In this document: in pieces, positions 36,947 to 46,064 of the stretch | Position numbering within the stretch: position 1 is the stretch's first letter | Layout: the number at the start of each line of letters is the position of its first letter | Source: Streptomyces aculeolatus | GTDB lineage: Bacteria > Actinomycetota > Actinomycetes > Streptomycetales > Streptomycetaceae | Direction: 5' to 3' | Assembly: GCF_020400605.1 (NCBI RefSeq) | Contig: NZ_JAINRD010000005.1 | Coordinates: 248,001-312,000 of the forward strand | Length of the DNA: 64,000 bases | Notes under the pieces: model-generated | The model's input: the letters and a program-made list of their open reading frames with translations, nothing else | Database searches by the model: none | What the model was told of the DNA's origin: nothing | Made by a program: the position numbers and the translations under genes

Positions 36947-37699
36947 ATGAGCCGCAGAGAGCACCCGTCCACCAGGCACCCCCGACGCCGGAGCAGAGGC
37001 GTTCGCACCCTGATCGCCGCCCCGCTACTGGCGGCACTCGGGTTCCTCGGCCAGTTGGCGGTACCGGCGCAGGCCGCGGTGGCGCAGGCCTGGCAGTCCT
37101 GCGACCAGTGGGGCAACTGGCAGACGCCCGACGGCTACATCCTCTACAACAACATCTGGGGCTCCGGCGCGGGCAGCCAGTGCATCTCCGCGGAGTCGGC
37201 CCGCAACTGGACGGTCGACGCCGACCACCCGGACACCGGCGGCATCAAGTCGTACCCCAATGCCAAGTGGATCGTGAACGAGCCGGTCGGCGAGATCGAC
37301 CGCCTCAGCAGTTCCTACGACGTCACCGTGCCGAGCAGCGGCGCGTACAACACCACCTACGACGTGTGGGACGTCGACCACGACTACGAGGTCATGCTCT
37401 GGATGAACTGGACCGGCCCCGTGGGACCGCTCGGCCAGTTCCGGACCACCGTCGCGCTCGGCGGACACACCTGGGACGTCTACAGCGGGAACAACGGCAG
37501 CAACGAGGTCTTCTCCTTCCTCCGGCACGGCGACTCGACCGCGGGCGAGGTGGACCTCCTGGCCGTGCTCCGCTGGCTGAGCGACGAGGGCTGGTGGGGC
37601 GACGTGACCGTCGGCGACGTCCAGTTCGGCTACGAGATCACCTCGGCGGCCGGCGGGCTGGAGTTCACCACGAACGACTTCGACGTCACCTCGGGCTGA
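36947..37699 (+). CDS. Secreted GH12 endoglucanase
   Basis: A 250-residue secreted enzyme from ATG 36947 with GAGGAG upstream. The signal HPRRRSRGVRTLIAAPLLAA is basic then hydrophobic, with cleavage near VPAQAAVA. The mature GH12 fold is read as WGNWQTPDGYILYNNIWGSG; catalytic glutamates E148 (EVMLW) and E230 (VQFGYEITS) are both present. The family cuts beta-1,4-glucan or xyloglucan. It has only the catalytic domain. It diverges from the GH26 mannanase. Confidence 0.92.
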   Translation: MSRREHPSTRHPRRRSRGVRTLIAAPLLAALGFLGQLAVPAQAAVAQAWQSCDQWGNWQTPDGYILYNNIWGSGAGSQCISAESARNWTVDADHPDTGGIKSYPNAKWIVNEPVGEIDRLSSSYDVTVPSSGAYNTTYDVWDVDHDYEVMLWMNWTGPVGPLGQFRTTVALGGHTWDVYSGNNGSNEVFSFLRHGDSTAGEVDLLAVLRWLSDEGWWGDVTVGDVQFGYEITSAAGGLEFTTNDFDVTSG

Positions 37700-37911
37700 C
37701 GCGTGCGGCGCGGCGGCGGGCACCCGCCCCGCCGCCGTGCCACCGGCCCGCGCGGTCGGCTCCGTGCGCACCGGGCCCTCAGCGCAGGGCGCGGCGCGGG
37801 CGGGAGTCCACCCGTCGACCGGCAGCCGGGCGGCGGCGCGTTATTCGCTGGAGCCGCCACCGCGGGCGCTTCTACAGTGGCCGGACCCCGCCGTCGTCAC
37901 GGAGCCGGATC

Positions 37912-39642
37912 ATGCGTGTGCACTACCCCCGTACACCGCATCTCCCGTGGTCGCCCGGGGCCGCCGCGGACGACGTGCGGGCCGGTGACCTGTCCGGGCT
38001 GCGGGGGCGGGAGGTCGTGGTCACGGAGAAGCTCGACGGCGAGAACACCACCCTGTACACCGACGGGCTGCACGCGCGGTCACCGGATTCGGCGCACCAC
38101 CCGTCGCGGGCGTGGGTGAAGGGCCTCCAGGGGCGGATCGGCCGCGGGATACCGCCGGGTTGGCGGGTGTGCGGGGAGAACCTCTTCGCGCGGCACTCGA
38201 TCGCGTACGAGGACCTGGAGAGCTGGTTCTACGGCTTCTCCGTCTGGGACGGCGACCGCTGCCTGGACTGGGACGGCACGGTGCGCTTCCTGCGGCGGTC
38301 GGGGGTGCCGGCGGCCCCGGTGCTGTGGCGGGGGGTGTTCGACGAGCGGGTGCTGCGGGGGCTGCCGTTGGACACCGCACGCCAGGAGGGTTACGTGGTG
38401 CGCACCGTCGAGGGGTTCGGGCGGGGCGAGTTCGGGCGGCGGGTGGCCAAGTGGGTGCGCGGCGGGCACGTCCAGACCGGTACGCACTGGATGCACGCCG
38501 CCGTCGTGGAGAACGGGCTGGGTCCGAAGGCCGCGCTGTGGGCGGTGCGTTCGGGCGGGAGCGCCGACGTGCCGGCGCTCGCGGCGGCGCTGGGCGTCGC
38601 CCCGGAGGATCCGCCGGCCGCCGAGGCCGCCGTCCGGGACGTGGCGGCGCGGCTCGACGGGCTCGGCCGGTACGGCGACACGCGGCTGGCCGGCGTCGTG
38701 GCGGCGATGCTGCACGGCGCCCGCCGGGCATGGCTCGCACCGCGGCTCGCGGGGCCGTTGGGCATGCGCGCCGCACGGCGGGTCGCCGATCTCGTGGGGC
38801 TGGCCGCCGCGCTTCAGCGCCCCTTTCCGGACGGCGAGCGCCGCGGCGGCCTCGTACGCCTCTCGCTCGCCGCCGACCTGGGGGTGCTGCACGCCGTCGC
38901 GGGGGCGGTCGCGCGGGACGAGGAGGCGCGCGAGCAGGTCGAGTGGTCCGGGTTGCACGCCGAGGAGGCCGGGTTGCTCCGCGCGGCGCCGCTGGAGCCG
39001 CTGCGGGCGGGGCTGCGGGAGGCGCTCGACGGCCTCGGCCGGGACGCCGCCGACCGGTGCTGGGCGGAGGCGCGCGAGGCGTACGCCGACGGGCGGATCT
39101 CCGGCGTGGCGGACGCCGTTGCGGCGAGCTGGCGGTGGCGCTCCGGGGCGTTCCCGCGGCTGGTCCAGCTGATCGGGCCGTCCGGCAGCGGCAAGAGCAC
39201 GTTCGCGGAGGGCCTCGCCGGGGCCGGCGCGTACGTCTGCCTGGACGAGCTGCGCGAGGCCCGCTCCGCACGGGCCGACCAGCGGGCGAACGGGGACGTC
39301 CTGCGGGAGGGGCTGGGGCGCCTCGACGCGGCGCTGGCCGGCGGCGGGACCGCGGTGTGGGACGCCACGTCCCTCAACCGGCACCAGCGGGCGGCGGTCC
39401 ATCGGGTCGCACGGAACCGCGACGCGCTGGTCACGCACGTGGTCGCGCTGGTCGACGAGGACGAGTTGGCCCGGCGCAACGGTGACCGGGCGCACCCGGT
39501 GCCGCCCGGGGTGCTCGCCTCGCAACTGCACCGGTTCACCCCGCCCTACCCGGGCGAGGGCCACCGCACGTGGTACGTCGGGGCCGGCGGGACGGTCGCC
39601 GACACCGCCGGCGCCCTCGCCGACGACGCGGAGGACGCGTGA
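37912..39642 (+). CDS. RNA ligase-polynucleotide kinase fusion, RNA-repair protein
   Basis: A 576-residue fusion from ATG 37912 with GGAG upstream. Residues 1-about 230 are an Rnl2-like nucleotidyltransferase: motif I EKLDGEN with lysine K40, motif III GENLFA (88-93), motif IIIa FYGFSVWD (107-114), motif IV EGYVVRT (159-165) and motif V AKWVR with K200. A helical middle (about 240-410) is unassigned. A P-loop kinase follows, with GPSGSGKST at 422-430 and ARNRDALVTHVVALV later. It would phosphorylate 5'-OH ends and seal RNA. The next gene overlaps by one base (TGATG), so they are translated together. Substrate RNA is unknown. Confidence 0.88.
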   Translation: MRVHYPRTPHLPWSPGAAADDVRAGDLSGLRGREVVVTEKLDGENTTLYTDGLHARSPDSAHHPSRAWVKGLQGRIGRGIPPGWRVCGENLFARHSIAYEDLESWFYGFSVWDGDRCLDWDGTVRFLRRSGVPAAPVLWRGVFDERVLRGLPLDTARQEGYVVRTVEGFGRGEFGRRVAKWVRGGHVQTGTHWMHAAVVENGLGPKAALWAVRSGGSADVPALAAALGVAPEDPPAAEAAVRDVAARLDGLGRYGDTRLAGVVAAMLHGARRAWLAPRLAGPLGMRAARRVADLVGLAAALQRPFPDGERRGGLVRLSLAADLGVLHAVAGAVARDEEAREQVEWSGLHAEEAGLLRAAPLEPLRAGLREALDGLGRDAADRCWAEAREAYADGRISGVADAVAASWRWRSGAFPRLVQLIGPSGSGKSTFAEGLAGAGAYVCLDELREARSARADQRANGDVLREGLGRLDAALAGGGTAVWDATSLNRHQRAAVHRVARNRDALVTHVVALVDEDELARRNGDRAHPVPPGVLASQLHRFTPPYPGEGHRTWYVGAGGTVADTAGALADDAEDA

Positions 39643-41909
39643 TGCGTACGAGCGACGAGGTCTACCACCGGGTGCGCTGGGACCCGCGGTTCGATCCGGC
39701 CAGGTTCGTGCTGGGGATCAACCAGCGGGGCGCCGCCCCCAAACGCGTCCCGCTGCCCTCCTTCGTCCCGGGCGGCGACATTCCGTGGCACCGGATCGTG
39801 TTCGTCGAGGCGGACGGGGAGGTGCTCTGGGACCGCGCCACCGGCGTGGACCGCATCGACGCGTCGGAGGCCGGCCGGGTACGCGGCCCGCGGCTGCTGC
39901 GGGCGCCCTTCTTCACGGCCAGGACGCCCTTCGGCTGGGATCCCGCGGCGGCCGGCTGGCGCCCCGCCGAGGGGGTACGGGCCCCGGCGGGCGCGGCGGA
40001 CGTGCGGGTCCTCACCTGGAACACGCTGTGGGACCGGTACGACGCCGACCGCATCGAAACCGTTCGGCGCCGCCCGCTGCTGCTCACCGCCCTCGAAGCC
40101 GCCGACGCGGACGTCATCGCGCTCCAGGAGGTCGAAGCAGATCTCCTCGCCCTGCTCATGCGGGCCCCCTGGGTCCGCGCCGGCTACACGCTGGGCACCG
40201 ACCCGGGCGGCAGGGACGTCGCCGACAGCGGGCTGCTGCTGCTCAGCCGGCTGCCCGTACGGGAGGCGGGGTGGCACCGGCTCGGGCCGCACAAGGCGGT
40301 CACCGCCGTCACCGTGGCCACCAGCGCGGGCCCCCTCGTGGTGGCAGCGGTCCATCTGAGCAGCGACCACTCCGCCGACGGCGCCGCCCTGCGGCGGGCC
40401 CAACTCGCCCGGCTCGCGGACGGACTCGGCGGGGTGGCCGGCGACCTCGTGCTGGCCGGCGACTTCAACGACGGCGGCGACGCCCCCGCCACGGCGCTCG
40501 GGCTGGCGGACGTCTGGACGGAGGTCCACGGCCCGTCCGACCGGACACCCACGTTCGATCCGGGGGCCAACCCGCTGGCCGCGGTCTCCTCGCTCTCCGG
40601 CCGGGCGGGGCGGCTGGACCGCGTCCTCCTGCGCCCGGGGCGGTGGCGGGCGGCGGCGGCCGTGCTGCGGGGGGACTCCCCCGCGGCCGACGGGCTGTAC
40701 GCCTCGGACCACTACGGCGTCGAGGCGGAGCTGCGGCCGGGCGCCGCCGGACCCGCGACGCCGCCGGCCGCGGCGGACGGCGCCGAGGACGCCCGGGCCC
40801 GCGAGGTCGCGCGGCGCGTCGCCGAGGCGCTGGGCGAGGGCGTCGTCCACCTCGCCGGCTCGCGGCGCATGGGCTGCGCCCCGGCCGGCGCGGACGTGGA
40901 CCTCGTCGCGGCGCTGCCCGGCGCCGCCGACCCGGCCGCCGTACGGGCCCGGGTGACCGCCGCGCTGCCGGACGCCACCCGGGTGCGGCAGGTGGCCGGC
41001 GCACGCGTACCCGGGCTGCGGCTGCACACCGGCGGCCTGGACGTCGACCTGGCGGTCGTCGCCACCGGGGCGCTCGATCCCGCCGAAGCGGTCGCCCGCC
41101 GCGCCGAGTCGGGCGGGGCGGCGGCGGTGGCGCTGAGCGCGGTGAGCGACGCGGACGCGGTACGGGCCGCGGTCGGCGCCCGCCGCGCCGCGTTCGCCCG
41201 GCTCGCCGTCCCGGTGAAGGCGTGGGCGAGGGCCCGCGGTCTCGACTCGGCCCCGTTCGGCGGACTGCCGGGCCTGGCCTGGTCGGTGCTGGCGGCCCGT
41301 ACCGTGCGCGAGGCCGGGGACGCGCCCGCGCCGGACGCGCTGCGCCGCTTCTTCGGCACCTGGGCCGCCTGGGACTGGCGGGAGCCGGTCGGGCTCCTCC
41401 CGGGGGCCGCGGGGCCGCGGGCGCCGCTGGTCGTCCTCACCCCCACGGAGCCGGTCCGCACCTGCACCGGGCAGGTGACCGCCGGCTTCCGGGACCTGCT
41501 GGCCGAGGAGTTGTACCGCGCCTGGGCGCTTCTGGAGCAGGCGGCGGAGACCGGCGCGGATCCCTGGCCCGAGCTGCTGTCGCCGCCGCCGCTGCACGGG
41601 CGGCACGCGGCGTGGGCGGTCGTGACCGTACGCCGGGAGGGCACCGCCGAGTTCGAGGAGACCCTGGGGCGCATGCGGGGGCGGCTGGTGGCGCTGCTCA
41701 CCGCGCTGGCCGAGGCCGGAGCGGCGGACGCGCACGCCTGGCCGCGGCCGTTCGAGACCGGGCCGGCGCTCGCGCGGTACGCGATCGGCCTCGGCCGCAC
41801 CCCGCCCGGCGCCGCCCGGCTCGCGGCGATCGCGGCCGGGTGGCGCGACGGGCTGCACGGCGTCGCCGTCGCGCGGGCGGATCCGGACGGCGTACCGGCC
41901 CTGCGCTGA
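39642..41909 (+). CDS. RNA-end-processing fusion: MJ1316-like domain, EEP phosphoesterase, eukaryote-like poly(A) polymerase
   Basis: A 755-residue protein. Residues 1-about 80 resemble the MJ1316/DUF504 RNA-repair domain (DEVYHRVRWDPRFDP, HRIVFVEADGEVLWDR), which is thought to recognise RNA cyclic-phosphate ends. About 118-365 is an endonuclease/exonuclease/phosphatase domain: LTWNTLWD, LQEVE, GDFND and SDHYGVEAEL. From about 400 a nucleotidyltransferase: G406-S407, D418/D420 and D467/D469. Then a central domain (KAWARARGLDSAPFGGLPG) and a TPTEPVRTCTGQV stretch that match eukaryotic poly(A) polymerase. It overlaps the ligase-kinase gene by one base. Confidence 0.85.
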   Translation: MRTSDEVYHRVRWDPRFDPARFVLGINQRGAAPKRVPLPSFVPGGDIPWHRIVFVEADGEVLWDRATGVDRIDASEAGRVRGPRLLRAPFFTARTPFGWDPAAAGWRPAEGVRAPAGAADVRVLTWNTLWDRYDADRIETVRRRPLLLTALEAADADVIALQEVEADLLALLMRAPWVRAGYTLGTDPGGRDVADSGLLLLSRLPVREAGWHRLGPHKAVTAVTVATSAGPLVVAAVHLSSDHSADGAALRRAQLARLADGLGGVAGDLVLAGDFNDGGDAPATALGLADVWTEVHGPSDRTPTFDPGANPLAAVSSLSGRAGRLDRVLLRPGRWRAAAAVLRGDSPAADGLYASDHYGVEAELRPGAAGPATPPAAADGAEDARAREVARRVAEALGEGVVHLAGSRRMGCAPAGADVDLVAALPGAADPAAVRARVTAALPDATRVRQVAGARVPGLRLHTGGLDVDLAVVATGALDPAEAVARRAESGGAAAVALSAVSDADAVRAAVGARRAAFARLAVPVKAWARARGLDSAPFGGLPGLAWSVLAARTVREAGDAPAPDALRRFFGTWAAWDWREPVGLLPGAAGPRAPLVVLTPTEPVRTCTGQVTAGFRDLLAEELYRAWALLEQAAETGADPWPELLSPPPLHGRHAAWAVVTVRREGTAEFEETLGRMRGRLVALLTALAEAGAADAHAWPRPFETGPALARYAIGLGRTPPGAARLAAIAAGWRDGLHGVAVARADPDGVPALR

Positions 41910-41927
41910 CCTCCGGCCGCGGGGGCG

Positions 41928-42803
41928 TTACGGCTTCCTGGCGATGAGCCCGACCAACGACGCCTCGGCGTCGGTGTAGAGGGGCGTCGGCGGCTCGTCG
42001 GAGATGTCCGGGGTCCAGCGGCTGACCGGCAGGACGCCCGGCGGCAGCAGCTCCAGGCCGAGGGCGTCGAGCAGTTCCACGAGCTGCTTCCCGGTGCGGG
42101 CCTGTGCCGGGAGGCCCTGGCTGCGGTAGAGGCGGGCGGTGGCCTCGACCTGCTCGGGGGCGTACTCGTCCGTGATGTGGCTGAGGATGAGGTGGCTGCC
42201 GGAGGGCAGCGGGTCCATCAGGGTGCCGATGATCCGCTCCGGGTCGTCCTCGTGCGTGATGAAGTGCATGATCGCCAGGAGGGTGAGCGCCACGGGGCGG
42301 CCGAAGTCGAGAACCGGCTCGGGACCGGCGAGGCAGGGGTGGCCGAGGATGCCCTCCGGCCGGCGCAGGTCGCCCTGGATGTAGTCGATGCGGCCCTGCT
42401 CGGTGGAGTTCATCAGGGCACGGGCGTGCGCGAGCACCACGGGGTCGTGGTCGGTGTACAGGATGTGCGCCCCGGGCTGTTCGCGCTGGACGATCTGGTG
42501 GACGTTCGGCGAGGTGGGGATGCCGGTGCCCACGTCGAGGAACTGGTCGATGCCCGCTTTGGCAAGCCGCTCGACGGCCATGTTCATGAAGAGCCGGTTG
42601 CCGCGGGCGGCCTGGCTCACCGTCGGCCACACCTTCTCGACCTGCCTGGCGGTCTCCCGGTCCGGCGCGTAGTGGTCCTTGCCGCCGAGGAAGTAGTCGT
42701 ACATCCGGGCCGTCTGCGGCTTCGTGAAATCGATCTCCGGCGGCGTCCAGGACGTTCCGACCGCGGTGCTCAGCCAGGCGGTTTCGCCGTTCCCGGTGGT
42801 CAC
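41928..42803 (-). CDS. DUF574-family SAM-dependent methyltransferase, copy 1
   Basis: A 291-residue protein of the actinobacterial DUF574/Methyltransf_19 family. The SAM motif is FLDVGTGIPTSPNVHQ, and TDHDPVVLAHARAL follows. I chose GTG 42803, with GGAG five bases upstream, over the GTG six bases further up. Substrate not known; many members are near developmental genes in Streptomyces. It is a tandem copy of the next gene and its start is 50 bases from the second copy's stop. Confidence 0.88.
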   Translation of the reverse strand: MTTGNGETAWLSTAVGTSWTPPEIDFTKPQTARMYDYFLGGKDHYAPDRETARQVEKVWPTVSQAARGNRLFMNMAVERLAKAGIDQFLDVGTGIPTSPNVHQIVQREQPGAHILYTDHDPVVLAHARALMNSTEQGRIDYIQGDLRRPEGILGHPCLAGPEPVLDFGRPVALTLLAIMHFITHEDDPERIIGTLMDPLPSGSHLILSHITDEYAPEQVEATARLYRSQGLPAQARTGKQLVELLDALGLELLPPGVLPVSRWTPDISDEPPTPLYTDAEASLVGLIARKP

Positions 42804-42853
42804 ATGCACTCCGTTCTCGTGGTGGTCCTGTCGGGCCGGCGCGCTGCCGGCGG

Positions 42854-43729
42854 TCACGGCTTCCTGGCGATGAGGCCCAGGCACGACGCCTCGGCGTCGG
42901 TGTAGAGGGGCGTCGGCGGCTCGTCGGAGGTGTCCGGGGTCCAGCGGTTGACGGGCAGGACGCCCGGCGGCAGCAGCTCCAGGCCGAGGGCGTCGACCAG
43001 TTCCGACAGCTCGCGCTCGTCGCGGGCCTGCGCCGGCAGGCCCTGCTGGTGGTAGAGCCGGGCGGCGGCGTCCACCTCCGCGGGGGCGAACTCGGCCGTG
43101 ATGTGGCTGAGGACGAGGTGGCTGCCGGAGGGCAGCGCGTCCATCAGGGCGCCGACGATGCGCCGCGGGTCGTCCTCGGGGGTGATGAAGTGCATGATCG
43201 CCACGAGGGTGACGGCCACCGGGCGGGCGAGGTCGAGGGCCGGGTCGGGGCCGGCCATGCAGGGGTGGCCGAGGATGGTCCCGGGGCTGCGCAGGTCGCC
43301 CTGGATGTAGTCGATGCGGCCCTGCTCGGTGGAGTTCATGAGCGCACGGGCGTGCGCGAGCACCACGGGGTCGTGGTCGGTGTACAGGATGCGCGCCCCG
43401 GGGCGTACCGCCTGGGCTATCTCGTGGACGTTCGGCGAGGTGGGGATGCCGGTGCCGACGTCCAGGAACTGGTCGACGCCGACGGCGGCGAGCCGCTCGA
43501 CGGCCAGGTGCATGAAGTGCCGGTTGGCGCGGGCGAACTTGCCGACGCTCGGCCAGACCCCGACGACGCGCTCGGCGGTCTCCCGGTCCGGCTCGTAGTG
43601 GTCCTTGCCGCCCAGGTAGTAGTCGTACATCCGGGCCGTCTGCGGCTTCGTGAAATCGATCTCCGGCGGCGTCCAGGACGTCCCGGCCACGGTGCTCAGC
43701 CAGGCCGTCTCGCCGTTGTCGGTGGTCAC
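42854..43729 (-). CDS. DUF574-family SAM-dependent methyltransferase, copy 2
   Basis: A 291-residue paralogue of copy 1. I chose GTG 43729 with the same GGAG-tgcat-GTG layout. Long runs are identical, for example ILYTDHDPVVLAHARALM and IDYIQGDLR. The regions that differ lie mainly around residues 50-80 and 205-240, where substrate recognition may diverge. It is first in the pair, so its promoter (43730-43972) probably drives both. Confidence 0.88.
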   Translation of the reverse strand: MTTDNGETAWLSTVAGTSWTPPEIDFTKPQTARMYDYYLGGKDHYEPDRETAERVVGVWPSVGKFARANRHFMHLAVERLAAVGVDQFLDVGTGIPTSPNVHEIAQAVRPGARILYTDHDPVVLAHARALMNSTEQGRIDYIQGDLRSPGTILGHPCMAGPDPALDLARPVAVTLVAIMHFITPEDDPRRIVGALMDALPSGSHLVLSHITAEFAPAEVDAAARLYHQQGLPAQARDERELSELVDALGLELLPPGVLPVNRWTPDTSDEPPTPLYTDAEASCLGLIARKP

Positions 43730-43972
43730 ATGCACTCCGGATTACGCCGTCGGATGATCCGAACTCTGTCATACGAGGTGCGGTTTGTCTCGGACTCCCC
43801 TGCCCCCGGGTCCAGTTGGGCACACCCCCGGCCGGTGCCGCGGACCCCGTCCGAGGTCCAGTTGACAAGATGTCCTGACAAACCCCTTGCCCCGGCTCTC
43901 CGTCTGGCTTAGAAAGGCGGTCGTGAGCCTCATCGAGCGGGGCTCACCTCGTACGTCAAGGGGAGGCCATCG
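43730..43972. promoter_or_regulatory. Divergent promoter region between the methyltransferase pair and the PIG-L gene
   Basis: A 243-base gap. GGTTTGTC (43782-43789) and GACAAACC (43877-43884) are a perfect inverted pair 87 bases apart. GGTCCAGTTG occurs twice, at 43809-43818 and 43855-43864. TTGACA at 43862-43867 may be a -35 element for the plus-strand gene. The two directions may share a regulator, but none can be named. Confidence 0.35.
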
Positions 43973-45853
43973 GTGACGAACTCGCCGCAGGGGGACAGAA
44001 CAGGGCCCGCGGGGGCACAGGACGCGGACCGGTCGGGGCCGAGCCGGCGGCTGGTCTCGGCCGCGCTGGTATCCGGCATCGTCGGTACGGCGCTGGGCGC
44101 GACCGCTCCGTCCGCGTGGGCGGACGACTGGAGCGTGCCGCGCCCGCGCAAGGCGCCGCCCGGCGGGCGGGACCGGGCCCACAACGACGTGCTCTTCGTC
44201 GGCGCGCACCCGGACGACGAGTGCGGCAACCTCGCCACCTTCGGGCAGTGGCGGGAGCAGCACGGGCTGAGCACCGGCGTGCTCACCATCACCCGCGGCG
44301 AGGGCGGCGGCAACGCGGCCGGCCCGGAGGAGGGTCCGCCGCTCGGGCAGATCCGCGAGGACGAGGAGCGCGAGGCGGTCGGCCTCGCGGGCATCGACAA
44401 CATCTACTACCTGGACAAGCCCGACTTCTGGTACACGCTGTCCGGCCCGCTGACGGCCGCGATCTGGGACGTGGACGACACGCTGGAGCGGGTCGTCCGG
44501 CTGATCCGCGCCACGACGCCCGACACCGTCGTGACGATGGACCCGCGCCCCTTCAACCAGCACGGCGGCCACCAGCTGTCCGCCCGGCTGGCGATCGAGG
44601 CGTTCTTCCTCGCCGGCGACCCGCGCGCGTTCCGCTCGCAGATCACCAAGGAGGGCTACCGCCCGCACCGCCCGCGGCTGCTGCTCGCGCAGAACTACGG
44701 CTTCGGCAGCCTGCTCGGCCCGGACGCCCCCAAGCAGCGCCGCACCGACCGCGCCAGCGGCCTGCCGGTCTTCGGTGTCTTCACCGGTACGCGCAGCAAG
44801 GAGTACGGCACGAGCTGGGCGCAGGTGGAGCGGGACGCCGCCCGCAAGTACGTCACGCAGGGCTGGGCCGCGCGGCCGCCCCAGGTGCCGACCGACCCCG
44901 AGCAGCTCGGCTCCGACTGGTACACGGTCCTGGCGGCGAACGGCAAGGCTGTGAAGTCGAAGGTGCGCCCCCAGGGCGAGCTGCGCCCGCTGTACGCGGA
45001 GTTCCGCGACTGGACGCAGCGCGTCGGCCTGCCGTGGCTGGCCAACGACGCGCAGCCGGAGTACCCGGAGGCGCCCGCCACGACGATCCCCGAGGTCGCC
45101 ACCGCCCCCGTGCTCGACGGCGTGGAGCGCCCCGGCGAGTACCCGGGCCCCGAACTGCCGCTGGTGCACTGGGAGGGCGAGAAGGTCGGCGCGGAGGACG
45201 TCTCGGCGACCGCGAAGCTCTCGCGGCACGGGGACGACCTGTACGTGTTCGTCAAGGTCACCGACGACCGCAGGGGCACGGCGCTGGAGGAGGACGACGC
45301 CAAGCGCCACTGGCGTACGGACGCGGTCGAGATCACCCTCGACCCGCGCGGCACGGCCGACGACACCTCGACCACGTTCAAGACGGGCATCTTCCCGTAC
45401 AGCGCGAACGGCGGCGGCGCGCTGGCCGAGCGCGACGGCGACAACCGGCAGGGCCCGGCGGCCGTCACGGCGCCCGGGATGCGGGTGGTCTCGGCGGTCT
45501 CGGACCCGTACCGGGGCTACACGATCGAGGCGAAGATCGCGCTCGCCGACCTGCCGGCCGCGGCGGACCCGGCGAAGTTCGCGCTCAACGTGCTGGTGTA
45601 CGACTCCGACACCGACGACAAGACGGGCCAGACCCGGCTCGCCTGGTCGCCGTTCGGCAGCGCCCAGGCCGACCCGTACGTCTGGGGCAACGCCGCGCTG
45701 GAGGGCTACACCCCGCCCGCCGACCGGCCGACGGAGCCGGCGGAGCCGGAGATCCCGACGGACGCGGCGCGCAGCGAGGACTCGCCCGCGTCGGTCGCGC
45801 AGTCGCGGCGTACGGGCGTCCCGCTGGCGGTCGGCCCGCGCCCGCGCCGCTGA
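43973..45853 (+). CDS. Secreted PIG-L family deacetylase with C-terminal CBM9-like domain
   Basis: A 626-residue protein from GTG 43973 with GGGGAGG upstream. The N-terminus has a signal (LVSAALVSGIVGTALG, cleavage near SAWADD). The PIG-L/LmbE metal site is VGAHPDDECGN at about 75-85 plus HGGHQLSARLA, the zinc ligands of N-acetylglucosamine-type deacetylases. Residues about 375-585 look like a CBM9-type sugar-binding domain (APVLDGVERPGEY, DDLYVFVKVTDDRRG, YTIEAKIALADLP). The substrate is probably an extracellular N-acetyl sugar or glycan, but this is inference. Confidence 0.88.
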   Translation: MTNSPQGDRTGPAGAQDADRSGPSRRLVSAALVSGIVGTALGATAPSAWADDWSVPRPRKAPPGGRDRAHNDVLFVGAHPDDECGNLATFGQWREQHGLSTGVLTITRGEGGGNAAGPEEGPPLGQIREDEEREAVGLAGIDNIYYLDKPDFWYTLSGPLTAAIWDVDDTLERVVRLIRATTPDTVVTMDPRPFNQHGGHQLSARLAIEAFFLAGDPRAFRSQITKEGYRPHRPRLLLAQNYGFGSLLGPDAPKQRRTDRASGLPVFGVFTGTRSKEYGTSWAQVERDAARKYVTQGWAARPPQVPTDPEQLGSDWYTVLAANGKAVKSKVRPQGELRPLYAEFRDWTQRVGLPWLANDAQPEYPEAPATTIPEVATAPVLDGVERPGEYPGPELPLVHWEGEKVGAEDVSATAKLSRHGDDLYVFVKVTDDRRGTALEEDDAKRHWRTDAVEITLDPRGTADDTSTTFKTGIFPYSANGGGALAERDGDNRQGPAAVTAPGMRVVSAVSDPYRGYTIEAKIALADLPAAADPAKFALNVLVYDSDTDDKTGQTRLAWSPFGSAQADPYVWGNAALEGYTPPADRPTEPAEPEIPTDAARSEDSPASVAQSRRTGVPLAVGPRPRR

Positions 45854-45861
45854 CGCGGCAG

Positions 45862-45894
45862 GGCAGCCGCGGGCCGTACCCGCTCGCGGCTGCC
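45862..45894 (+). terminator. Hairpin after the PIG-L gene
   Basis: GGCAGCCGCG (45862-45871) pairs perfectly with CGCGGCTGCC (45885-45894) over 13 bases, nine bases after the stop at 45853. Confidence 0.55.
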
Positions 45895-46064
45895 GGGTGC
45901 TCCGCACCCGCCGGGAAGACAGACCCCGGGCCCCCGGCAGGCGCGCGCCGTTGACGCGCTCCTCCCGGGTGTACGCCCCGCGCCCCGCCCGCCCCGGCGG
46001 GGCGCGGCCGTACGCCCCGGGCGCCGCCCCGGTCCCGTGGCGGCGCGCCGGTATCGTGAGCCGC

